Of a stretch of DNA of 61,737 nucleotides, positions 54,812-61,737 are shown piece after piece. The DNA comes from Kiritimatiellia bacterium. Its GTDB lineage: Bacteria > Verrucomicrobiota > Kiritimatiellia > CAIQIC01 > Lenti-01. The notes beneath the pieces are model-generated. The model was not told the DNA's origin, did not search any database, and was given only the letters and a program-made list of their open reading frames with translations. The DNA lies in contig JAQUJC010000001.1 in NCBI GenBank assembly GCA_028681135.1, positions 1-61,737 on the forward strand, read 5' to 3'. Positions within the stretch are counted from its first letter, which is position 1; each line of letters begins with the position of its first letter. Made by a program: the position numbers and the translations under genes.

Positions 54812-55837
54812 TTAGCAAATCCGCGGCAACTGTTCGCCGGAGGGCGGCATGATGCGGCGCACGGTGCCCAGAGGTGTCCGGGCGGACACCCGGCCACCGG
54901 TGTCGCCGACGTGCCCAATGAGGCAGGCGGCGGCGGTGGTCGGATACCGGCGCAGAATGCCCAGCGCGGTCTCGACGTCTTCCGGTGCCACCAGCAGCAC
55001 GGCGCAGCCCTCGTTGGCGACAAAGAGCGGGTCGAATCCCAGCAGGTCGCATGCTCCCTTGACGGCCTTGGCCACGGGGATGCGGGCTTCGTCGATGTCG
55101 ACATCCCATTGCGCTGCTCGGGCCAGTTCGCAGAGCGCCCCGCCCAGCCCCCCGCGTGTCAGGTCGCGGGCGCAATGGAGGAGCGGGCTTTTGGCGAATA
55201 ACTCCAGCATCGGGGCGTGCAGCGAGGCGCAATCGCTGACGACGGGCGGATCAAACGACAGGCCATGGCGCTTGGCCATGACGGCGATGCCGTGGCGGCC
55301 GATGTCGCCGGTCAGCACGATGGCATCGCCGGAGCGGATGCCTTCCGGCACGAGGGGCTCGGGCGTCATGAGTTCGCCGACGCCGCTGGTGTTGATATAA
55401 AGCCCATCCCCATGGGCGCGGTTGATCACCTTGGTGTCGCCGGCCATGATGTGGACGCCCGCGATATCGGCGGCCTGGCGCATGGCGTCAACCACGCGGC
55501 GCAGGGTTTCGAGGCTCAAGCCTTCTTCCAGAATAAATCCCGCTGTCAGCGCGACCGGTTTGGCGCCCGCCATCAGCAGATCGTTGACGGTGCCATTCAC
55601 AGCCAGTGAACCAATGTCGCCTCCGGGAAAAAACAGGGGTTGGACAACATAAGAATCCGTTGTAATCGCGGCCCGCCCGCTTGGGATGGATACGGGTGTG
55701 GCGTCGTGGGGGGAGGGCAACGGTGAGCCAAATGCCGGCAGAAAAATGTCGTCGATTAGCGACCCTGTCAGGGTTCCTCCCCCCCCATGGGCGAGGGTGA
55801 TGGCGTCGTAGCGTGGCGTTGGTAAGGGGCAGTTCAT
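54812..55837 (-). CDS. hypE: Hydrogenase maturation factor HypE
   Basis: A 341-residue PurM-like ATP-dependent dehydratase that converts the carbamoyl group on its C-terminal cysteine to cyanide for the [NiFe]-hydrogenase active site. The C-terminus PRIC with the modified Cys is intact. Other motifs: LAHGGGGTLTGSLI, DSYVVQPLFFPGGDIGSLAVNGTVND, GDTKVINRAHGDG and HCARDLTRGGLGGAL. The start at 55837 gives the usual N-terminus; the longer frame adds an unrelated 44 residues. It is separated from hypD by the whole shape operon. Confidence 0.95.
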   Translation of the reverse strand: MNCPLPTPRYDAITLAHGGGGTLTGSLIDDIFLPAFGSPLPSPHDATPVSIPSGRAAITTDSYVVQPLFFPGGDIGSLAVNGTVNDLLMAGAKPVALTAGFILEEGLSLETLRRVVDAMRQAADIAGVHIMAGDTKVINRAHGDGLYINTSGVGELMTPEPLVPEGIRSGDAIVLTGDIGRHGIAVMAKRHGLSFDPPVVSDCASLHAPMLELFAKSPLLHCARDLTRGGLGGALCELARAAQWDVDIDEARIPVAKAVKGACDLLGFDPLFVANEGCAVLLVAPEDVETALGILRRYPTTAAACLIGHVGDTGGRVSARTPLGTVRRIMPPSGEQLPRIC

Positions 55838-56075
55838 GAATGAACCATCCGGGATTATGGGGGGGGTGGGAAGTAAAATCGTGACGAGAAGTGTGGGAAA
55901 AGGGGCCGACCACCCCGTTCCTGCATCTGACCCCACAGATCGCCTATTCCCGATCCGGACAATGCACAAGCATCAAATCAAAATTGTCGCTTGCCAAGAG
56001 GGGGGGGGGGTGGTAAGGTTCGCGCGATTTTTGCTCCAGATTGTGAGCAATTCCTTCTAACAGAAACCGATCACG

Positions 56076-56285
56076 ATGAAAAAAGATATCCATCCCAAAT
56101 ATGGCGAAGCCACCGTCACCTGTGCGTGTGGTTATGTACTCAAGACCCGTTCGACCGTCAAGAGCATGAATGTGAATACCTGCGCGGCCTGCCATCCCTT
56201 TTTCACGGGCCAGGCCAAGTTTATCGATACCGAAGGCCGGGTGGACCGGTTCAATAAACGCTACGGGCGCAAGACCGAAAAATAG
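56076..56285 (+). CDS. rpmE: 50S ribosomal protein L31
   Basis: A 69-residue L31 of the zinc-binding type: Cys16 and Cys18 (TCACG), Cys36 and Cys39 (CAACH). [11 protein letters not shown] and [20 protein letters not shown] are the conserved parts. Between hypE (divergent) and this gene are 238 nt with a G10 tract near 56000. It heads the translation cluster; prfA follows after a terminator-like hairpin. Confidence 0.95.
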   Translation: MKKDIHPKYGEATVTCACGYVLKTRSTVKSMNVNTCAACHPFFTGQAKFIDTEGRVDRFNKRYGRKTEK

Positions 56286-56297
56286 CAACGGATTTGG

Positions 56298-56340
56298 ACG
56301 GGTCGGATTGCCCCTGCTGGGGAGTGTCCGGCCCGTTTTG
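56298..56340 (+). terminator. Hairpin terminator or attenuator between rpmE and prfA
   Basis: ACGGGTCGGA (56298-56307) pairs with TCCGGCCCGT (56327-56336) with one G-T wobble, enclosing an inner CCCC/GGGG hairpin; TTTG follows. It lies only 18 nt before prfA, so it may reduce rather than abolish read-through. Confidence 0.65.
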
Positions 56341-56357
56341 TATTCCGAAAGGGCCTC

Positions 56358-57455
56358 ATGGAACTCGATCCCGTCTATCTAAAACAGGTGGCTGCTCGCG
56401 CGGAAGAACTTGAACGGGAGATGTCGGTGCCGGGTGCTGCGTCTCATCCGGGCACGTTTAAGGTCCTGGTGCGCGAGCATCAGCGCCTGCGGGAACTCGC
56501 CCGCGCGGCAGACGATGTCCACCGCCTGCAACGGCTCTTGGCCGAAAACGCGGAATTGCTCTCCGAGAGCGCCAACGATCCCGAGATGCTCGCTATTGCC
56601 CACGCCGAGACGGAGGAACTGGAAACGGCGTTGCCTCTGGCTGAACGGCATCTGATGGGGCTGATGCTGCCGCCGGATCCTGATGATAGCCGTAACACCA
56701 TTTTGGAAATCCGCGCCGGGACGGGTGGTGACGAAGCCGCGTTGTTTGCCGGCGACCTGTACCATATGTATGTTCACTTTGCGGAGTCTCGCGGCTGGAC
56801 CACCAGCGTGATCGATTCCGCGCCATCGGATTTGGGCGGCTATAAGGAAATCATTTTTTCGGTCGAGGGCGAGGATGTGTACAAGACCCTGCGCTATGAA
56901 AGCGGGGGTCATCGTGTTCAGCGCGTCCCCGAGACGGAATCCCAGGGGCGCATCCACACCTCGGCAGCCACGGTGGCGGTTCTGCCGGCTGTCGAAGAGA
57001 TCAGCGAGGTCGAGATCAAACCCGACGAGTTGCGGATTGATTTGTTCTGTGCCTCGGGGCCCGGCGGGCAGAAGGTGAATAAGACCGAATCGGCGATTCG
57101 CCTGACGCATTTGCCGACCGGCCTGGTGGTGTCGTGTCAGGACGAGCGCAGCCAAAATCGCAACCGGGACAAAGCGATGCGGGTGCTGGCCGCGCGGCTG
57201 CTGGACCTCCAGCGCCAAGAGGACCGCGACAAGATGGCCAGTGAGCGTAAAACACAGATTGGCTCCGGCGACCGCAGTGAACGTATTCGCACCTATAATT
57301 TTCCTCAAAACCGTGTGACCGATCACCGCATCAACCTGACGTTGTATTCGCTCGACCACATCATGGCGGGGCAGCTCGATGAGGTGATTGAGGCTTTGCA
57401 GTCGCGCGATGTTGAATTACGGCTGGCGGACCGAATGGGGCAACAACGCGGATGA
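56358..57455 (+). CDS. prfA: Peptide chain release factor 1
   Basis: A 365-residue class I release factor recognising UAA and UAG. The GGQ motif that triggers hydrolysis is in [25 protein letters not shown] (about residues 236-238); preceding [17 protein letters not shown] and [28 protein letters not shown] are typical of RF1. The length is normal. The stop overlaps the prmC start (ATGA), coupling the factor to its methylase. Confidence 0.96.
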   Translation: MELDPVYLKQVAARAEELEREMSVPGAASHPGTFKVLVREHQRLRELARAADDVHRLQRLLAENAELLSESANDPEMLAIAHAETEELETALPLAERHLMGLMLPPDPDDSRNTILEIRAGTGGDEAALFAGDLYHMYVHFAESRGWTTSVIDSAPSDLGGYKEIIFSVEGEDVYKTLRYESGGHRVQRVPETESQGRIHTSAATVAVLPAVEEISEVEIKPDELRIDLFCASGPGGQKVNKTESAIRLTHLPTGLVVSCQDERSQNRNRDKAMRVLAARLLDLQRQEDRDKMASERKTQIGSGDRSERIRTYNFPQNRVTDHRINLTLYSLDHIMAGQLDEVIEALQSRDVELRLADRMGQQRG

Positions 57456-58318
57456 TGGACGGGGCGGCCAGTTGGGGGGAACGCCTGAAGTGGGCCCGTG
57501 CGCGCCTTGCTGAGCAAGGGGTGGAGGACGCATCGTCGCGCCTGCGCTGGCTAGCGGCGCATTTGCTGTCCTGCGGGTTGCTGGATATCGAACGCCACGC
57601 CGCCGCCATCCCTGCACCGGAGCAGGCCCGGGACTTCACGGATGGCGTCGAGCGCCTGGCGGCCGGCGAGCCCGTCCAATATGTCATTGGCGAAACCGAC
57701 TTCATGGGGCTGCGAATCCGCTGTGACCGCCGGGCCTTGATCCCGCGGCCAGAAACGGAATTGCTGGTGCACTACGCCGCGGAAGTTCTGCAGACCTTGC
57801 CCGGCCGCCCTGTCGTCGTGGATGTGGGTACAGGGACAGGCTGCATTGCTTGTGCCCTGGCTTTGCGGGTGCCGCGGGCTCGGGTGCGGGCCACGGATGT
57901 GTCGCCTCAGGCCCTTGCTCTGGCGCGTGAAAATGCCCAGGCCCTCGGCGCGACCGTGGCCTTTACTCAAGCGGATTTACTGGAGGGACAGACCCCCGCA
58001 AGCGTCGATCTGGTCGTCTCCAATCCGCCCTATGTGGCCAGCCCTGACTGTCAGCAGCTTCCCGCCCATGTCCGCGATTTCGAGCCGCATCTGGCCTTGG
58101 ATGGCGGCACCGACGGTATGCAGATCATCTCCCGGCTTGTCTCGGAGGCCGCGCGTGTTATAGTTCCCGCAGGATGGTTAATAATGGAAATTGGCGAGGA
58201 TCAAGCCAGTGCCATCCAGGAGATTCTGTGCCCCAAAAACCTGTTCAATCTGGAAGCCCTCCAGTCCGACTACGCCGGACGGGTTCGCCTCGCCCTGGCC
58301 AGAAGGGGGCGGTCCTAG
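57452..58318 (+). CDS. prmC: Release factor glutamine methyltransferase PrmC
   Basis: A 288-residue SAM-dependent enzyme that methylates the Gln of the GGQ motif. A helical N-terminal domain (about 1-85) is followed by the Rossmann fold with the SAM loop [17 protein letters not shown] and the catalytic NPPY (VSNPPYVAS, Asn191). It overlaps prfA by 4 nt, the usual arrangement. [10 protein letters not shown] is the conserved segment before the SAM domain. Confidence 0.94.
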   Translation: MMDGAASWGERLKWARARLAEQGVEDASSRLRWLAAHLLSCGLLDIERHAAAIPAPEQARDFTDGVERLAAGEPVQYVIGETDFMGLRIRCDRRALIPRPETELLVHYAAEVLQTLPGRPVVVDVGTGTGCIACALALRVPRARVRATDVSPQALALARENAQALGATVAFTQADLLEGQTPASVDLVVSNPPYVASPDCQQLPAHVRDFEPHLALDGGTDGMQIISRLVSEAARVIVPAGWLIMEIGEDQASAIQEILCPKNLFNLEALQSDYAGRVRLALARRGRS

Positions 58319-58332
58319 CGCCGCGCGCCTAC

Positions 58333-58809
58333 ATGCCCCGCCGCGCGAAGGGCGTGTATAGTTTTCTGATTTTTTTCCTGGTGGTGGCGGGGGCCGCATT
58401 GCAATGGAATTGGATGAAGAGTGCTCGCCGGGATGAGGCGCAGGTGGTCGTTTCGGATGGCTTCGCGGCCAAGATTAGCCGGTGGATGCTGGCCCGGCGG
58501 GGTATCTATCCCGATGACGCCACCCATTGGGATGAATCGGGGGTCGAGCGAATTGTGTGCGAATCGTGCGGCGGCACAGGGCGCAGTCTGCTCGAGGCGG
58601 GCACCATTGGGCCGTGCCCTATTTGTCAAGGGGTGGGGTATCGAATGATCCGGCGGTTTGGTCCCGATGAACACTTGTGCCCTTTTTGTGTGGGCATGGG
58701 CCGGGCCGTCATGCCCGATACGGGCGAAATTACCACTTGTCCGCGGTGCAACGGACGCGGCCTAGTCGCGGCAGAGGGGCCCGCCGCTGAGCCCGTTCCG
58801 GTTCCCTAG
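58333..58809 (+). CDS. Membrane-anchored protein with DnaJ-type CxxCxGxG zinc fingers, no J domain
   Basis: A 158-residue protein. A single membrane segment (about 8-25, VYSFLIFFLVVAGAALQWNW) is followed by a linker and four CxxCxGxG repeats: CESCGGTG, CPICQGVG, CPFCVGMG and CPRCNGRG, the zinc-binding module of DnaJ. The J domain and the DnaJ C-terminal substrate domain are absent. The start at 58333 is chosen because the upstream frame overlaps prmC; no clear ribosome-binding site is seen. It lies 14 nt after prmC and 3 nt before ffh. A chaperone or thiol-related role at the membrane is possible but unproven. Confidence 0.75.
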   Translation: MPRRAKGVYSFLIFFLVVAGAALQWNWMKSARRDEAQVVVSDGFAAKISRWMLARRGIYPDDATHWDESGVERIVCESCGGTGRSLLEAGTIGPCPICQGVGYRMIRRFGPDEHLCPFCVGMGRAVMPDTGEITTCPRCNGRGLVAAEGPAAEPVPVP

Positions 58810-58812
58810 TCC

Positions 58813-60150
58813 ATGTTTGATCGATTATCCAGTCGCCTCCAATCCGTTTTCCGCCAATTGCGCGGATACGGCACGCTGTCTGAAAAGAATATCCAGGAGG
58901 CCCTGCGTGAAGTACGCCTGGCCCTGCTGGAGGCCGATGTGCACTATGCCACGGCCAAGGCCTTTATTGAGCGCGTCAAGGCCAAGAGCCTGGGGGCGGA
59001 GGTGCTCGATAGCGTGACCCCCGGCCAGCAGATCATCAAGGCCATCCATGATGAATTGGTCGCGCTGCTGGGCGGCGTCCAGCGGGATTTTGATCTGGCC
59101 GCGATTCCCGCCACCGTCATGCTGTTGGGCCTGCATGGCTCGGGGAAAACCACGACGAGCGGGAAGCTCGCCCGCCTGTGGAAGAAGCAGGGCAAGAAAG
59201 TACTGCTCGTCGCCTGCGATATTCGCCGTCCCGCGGCGGTCGAGCAGCTCGAAGTGCTGGCCCAGCAGGCGGGGGCGGGCATCCTCAAGCCGCTCCCCGA
59301 CGAAACCGTTCCGGATGTGGGCCGCCGAGCGTTTCAATTTGCCCGCGAAAACTATTATGACATTGTGGTGTATGATACAGGCGGCCGTTTTCAAATTGAT
59401 GACGAGCTTGTGGCCGAACTCAAAGGCCTGCGTGAGGCCACCACACCCCGCAATGTGGTGCTGGTTCTCGATGCGGCCATTGGGCAGGAATCGGTCAATG
59501 TCGCCAAAACCTTTCACGAGGCCCTGGGCTTGACCGGGCTCATCCTGACCAAACTCGACGGCGATGCCCGGGGCGGGGCCGCGCTCTCCGTGGTGTCGGT
59601 TACGGGCTGCCCGGTCTTGCGTATCGGCACCGGCGAGCGCTCCGAAGATCTCGATGCATTCCATCCCGACCGTATGGCCTCGCGCATCCTGGGCATGGGT
59701 GATGTCGTCAGCCTGGTCGAAAAGGTTCAGGAAACCCTCGATGTCGAGGAAGCCAGCCGCATGCAGGATAAACTGCGCAACCGTCAGGGATTGGATTTCA
59801 ACGACTTTCTTTCCCAGATGCGCCAGCTCAAGAAGATGGGCTCGATGGGTAAATGGCTAGATATGATCCCGGGGGCCGGGGCACTGGCTGGCGATATGCG
59901 CGACCGGATCGACACGGATTCGGGCCAGCAGATGAAGAAAACTGAAGCCTTGATCCTGAGTATGACCCCCCGCGAGCGCCGTCACCCGGACCTCATCAAT
60001 GCCAGTCGGCGCAAACGTATTGCCCGCGGCAGCGGGCTCCAGGTTAGCGACTTGAATGACCTGCTGCGGAACTTCCGACAAGCCCAGCAGATGGCCAAAA
60101 AAATGAAGAAGATGCAAAAAAGGTTGCCTCGGGGCGGTCTTTTCGGCTAA
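58813..60150 (+). CDS. ffh: Signal recognition particle protein Ffh
   Basis: A 445-residue SRP54 GTPase that delivers nascent membrane proteins to FtsY. N domain (about 1-90), G domain with P-loop GLHGSGKTTTSGKL (about 106-119), DIRRPAAVEQL, DTGGRFQIDDELV (family DTAGR, here with Gly for Ala) and TKLDGDARGG; the Met-rich M domain is at about 325-445 (MRQLKKMGSMGKWLDMIPG, SRRKRIARGSG). The DTGGR substitution in G3 is worth noting. The length is typical. Confidence 0.95.
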   Translation: MFDRLSSRLQSVFRQLRGYGTLSEKNIQEALREVRLALLEADVHYATAKAFIERVKAKSLGAEVLDSVTPGQQIIKAIHDELVALLGGVQRDFDLAAIPATVMLLGLHGSGKTTTSGKLARLWKKQGKKVLLVACDIRRPAAVEQLEVLAQQAGAGILKPLPDETVPDVGRRAFQFARENYYDIVVYDTGGRFQIDDELVAELKGLREATTPRNVVLVLDAAIGQESVNVAKTFHEALGLTGLILTKLDGDARGGAALSVVSVTGCPVLRIGTGERSEDLDAFHPDRMASRILGMGDVVSLVEKVQETLDVEEASRMQDKLRNRQGLDFNDFLSQMRQLKKMGSMGKWLDMIPGAGALAGDMRDRIDTDSGQQMKKTEALILSMTPRERRHPDLINASRRKRIARGSGLQVSDLNDLLRNFRQAQQMAKKMKKMQKRLPRGGLFG

Positions 60151-60240
60151 AACCTTCTCCCTATTCATCAAGACCCGGGAACTCACCCTGATTTGGTCGC
60201 GCCCGGGGCGACACTAGCAAGGAATACCAAAGGAACCGAC

Positions 60241-60486
60241 ATGTCAGTCAAAATTCGTCTCCGTAGAATGGGTGCCAATAAGAAACCCTTTTTTCGCATT
60301 GTGGTTGCGGATGTTCGCAGTGCCAATGCGGGCAGCTTTCTTGAAGAGCTGGGGTGGTATGATCCCGGCAAAAAAACCGATAACTGCAAGCTTGACGTTG
60401 ACCGGGCCGATGCATGGATCGCCAAGGGTGCTCAGCCCAGTGCGACCGTTGCCACGCTGCTGAAAAAAAGCCGTAGCCCTCAATAG
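60241..60486 (+). CDS. rpsP: 30S ribosomal protein S16
   Basis: An 81-residue S16 with the conserved start VKIRLRRMGANKKPFFRIVVAD and ELGWYDPGKK. The start is ATG 60241, preceded by AAAGGAACC. It lies in the common ffh-rpsP-khpA-trmD order, 90 nt after ffh. Confidence 0.95.
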   Translation: MSVKIRLRRMGANKKPFFRIVVADVRSANAGSFLEELGWYDPGKKTDNCKLDVDRADAWIAKGAQPSATVATLLKKSRSPQ

Positions 60487-60555
60487 GACGGATGCCGCTC
60501 GCATTCGTTTCCCCCATCCCCTCCGTCGTCCTCTTCTTCCCCCTCCGAGGTGTTT

Positions 60556-60786
60556 ATGAAAGAATTGATTGAATTTGTCGTCAAGACCCTTATCGACCAT
60601 CCCGACGAACTGCGCATTGCAGAAATTGAAGGTGAGCGCACCATCGTCTTTGAGTTGCGCTGTCATCCGGACGATGTTGGCAAAGTCATTGGCAAAAGCG
60701 GCAAAACCGTTGGCGCGCTGCGTACTTTGCTCAGCACGGTCGCCGCTCGGCAAAACCGCCGCGCCATGCTCGAAGTCGTCGAGTAG
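60556..60786 (+). CDS. khpA: KH-domain RNA-binding protein KhpA
   Basis: A 76-residue single KH-domain protein with the GxxG loop in VGKVIGKSGKTVGALRTLL. It works with KhpB in some bacteria in RNA binding and cell-division control. ATG 60556 has GAGG (60547-60550) 5 nt upstream and is preferred over GTG 60550. It lies between rpsP and trmD, the usual place. Confidence 0.92.
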   Translation: MKELIEFVVKTLIDHPDELRIAEIEGERTIVFELRCHPDDVGKVIGKSGKTVGALRTLLSTVAARQNRRAMLEVVE

Positions 60787-60798
60787 GCTTCGTTTCCG

Positions 60799-61482
60799 AT
60801 GGCCACGGTGCCGTTACGGATTGATATCCTGACCATCTTTCCCCGGATGCTTGACGGCATTCTGGGCGAGAGCATGATCAAACGCGCGCAAGCAGCCGGC
60901 CTGGTCCAGATTCGCTGCGTCAATTTGCGCGACTACGCGACGGGGGTGCATCTCTCCACCGATGACCGCCCGTATGGCGGCGGACCCGGCATGGTGATGA
61001 CACCCGAGCCAGTCTTCAGGGCGGTGGAGGCCCTGCGCGGCCCGGATACTCAAGTGCTGCTGATGACCCCGCAGGGGACGCCGTTCAAACAAGCCGTCGC
61101 CTTGGACCTCTCCCGGCAGTCGCACCTGTTGATTCTTTGTGGTCACTACGAAGGCGTCGATGAACGCATCCGTGAGGCCCTTGTGGATCGGGAAATCTCC
61201 ATCGGTGACTATGTCCTGACCAACGGTGTGATCGCCGCGGCAGTCGTGAGCGATGCTGTCGTGCGCCTGTTGCCCGGTGCCCTGGGGGGGGCGGGGGCTG
61301 CGGACGACGAATCCTTCACCACCGGACGGCTGGAATATCCCCAGTACACCCGCCCGCCCGTTTTTCGTGGTATGAGCGTCCCCGAGATTCTACTGAGCGG
61401 GAACCACGGCGAAATCGCTAAGTGGCGGCTCCAGCAGTCCATGGCCCGCACCCAAGCGCGTCGGCCAGATTTGGGTGGTTGA
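60799..61482 (+). CDS. trmD: tRNA (guanine37-N1)-methyltransferase TrmD
   Basis: A 227-residue SPOUT methyltransferase making m1G37. The trefoil-knot SAM site shows in LILCGHYEGVDERIREA and SIGDYVLTNGVIAA; DDRPYGGGPGMVM is the conserved N-terminal loop and PEILLSGNHGEIAKWR the C-terminal motif. It is about 20 residues shorter than the E. coli enzyme, losing only the variable tail. rplS would be expected next but does not follow within the 255 nt remaining. Confidence 0.95.
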   Translation: MATVPLRIDILTIFPRMLDGILGESMIKRAQAAGLVQIRCVNLRDYATGVHLSTDDRPYGGGPGMVMTPEPVFRAVEALRGPDTQVLLMTPQGTPFKQAVALDLSRQSHLLILCGHYEGVDERIREALVDREISIGDYVLTNGVIAAAVVSDAVVRLLPGALGGAGAADDESFTTGRLEYPQYTRPPVFRGMSVPEILLSGNHGEIAKWRLQQSMARTQARRPDLGG

Positions 61483-61737
61483 TATTCGAGTGGAGCATTT
61501 TATCGCAAGTGACGCCCACCGTCGCCAAGACTAAGGTGAGTAAGCAGAGGGGGACAGCGGGGATCCCAATATTCAATTTTTCAAGTGAGGAATCCCATCC
61601 TGAACATCCAGTTGATCCTGTCCTCCTCCTTTTCCTGCTTTCCTGACTTCCAGATTCGTTTCCCCTTTGCTCCTTGGCGTCTTAGCGCCTTTGCGTGAAA
61701 CGGTTCCTCCCATGCTGAACATCTTGTTGATCCTGTC
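61483..61737. other. Non-coding end of the window with a 30-nt direct repeat
   Basis: Two imperfect copies, 61593-61622 and 61708-61737, start with TCCCAT and end with GTTGATCCTGTC; they differ at three positions. Sequence such as CTTGGCGTCTTAGCGCCTTT between them is of a low-complexity type common in environmental genomes. No gene is seen. Confidence 0.7.

Overview
The window is a GC-rich chromosomal segment of a Gram-negative bacterium. It carries a LolA-like protein, a TolC/CusBA tripartite pump and a beta-barrel protein, so an outer membrane is present. Giant membrane-TPR proteins, large families of palindromic intergenic repeats and the rpmE-prfA-prmC and mreBCD-mrdA-rodA-rng gene orders suggest the PVC superphylum, perhaps Kiritimatiellota or Verrucomicrobiota. 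That placement is inference; no rRNA gene or other phylogenetic marker was compared.

Layout. 1-1217: the edge of an IS3-family element (first codons of orfA, minus strand) and two AT-rich hypothetical genes that look foreign. 1849-13623: mostly housekeeping genes: GlcD-like FAD oxidase, TGS-uridine kinase fusion, der, MATE exporter, glgB, S41 protease, tsaD, separated by a duplicated repeat block (8261-8707). 13744-19820: an envelope cluster (DUF3108 protein, LolA-like protein, two tandem small exported paralogues, an exported YidD-domain protein, a TPR/polytopic membrane protein, a beta-barrel) framed by two mosaic tandem-repeat arrays. 20059-24319: ppdK and citrate synthase. 24393-31935: a CsoR-controlled copper-type efflux operon (csoR, YHS-like metal protein, cusC, cusB, cusA). 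32012-33271: secreted CAP-domain protein. 33443-43030: three tandem paralogous giant membrane-TPR proteins. 43027-47434: minus-strand block of HAD phosphatase, cdd, hypD, DUF167 and gpmI. 47628-54737: the rod-shape operon mreB-mreC-mreD-mrdA-rodA-rng, mostly overlapping genes. 54812-55837: hypE. 56076-61482: translation and protein-targeting genes rpmE, prfA, prmC, a membrane-anchored DnaJ-type zinc-finger protein, ffh, rpsP, khpA and trmD.

The most promising undescribed material: (1) the 15335-18719 cluster, pairing an exported YidD-like protein with tandem small GCCFGIR-motif proteins and a TPR membrane protein; (2) a family of TTCCA-N5-TGGAA palindromes at three loci, with copies 22 or about 31 bp apart, i.e. 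two or three helical turns; (3) the three tandem DUF2723-like/TPR giants, which share an AFPG motif where the acidic loop of that family would be expected; (4) a J-domain-less, membrane-anchored DnaJ zinc-finger protein next to ffh. No CRISPR array, tRNA or rRNA was recognised.
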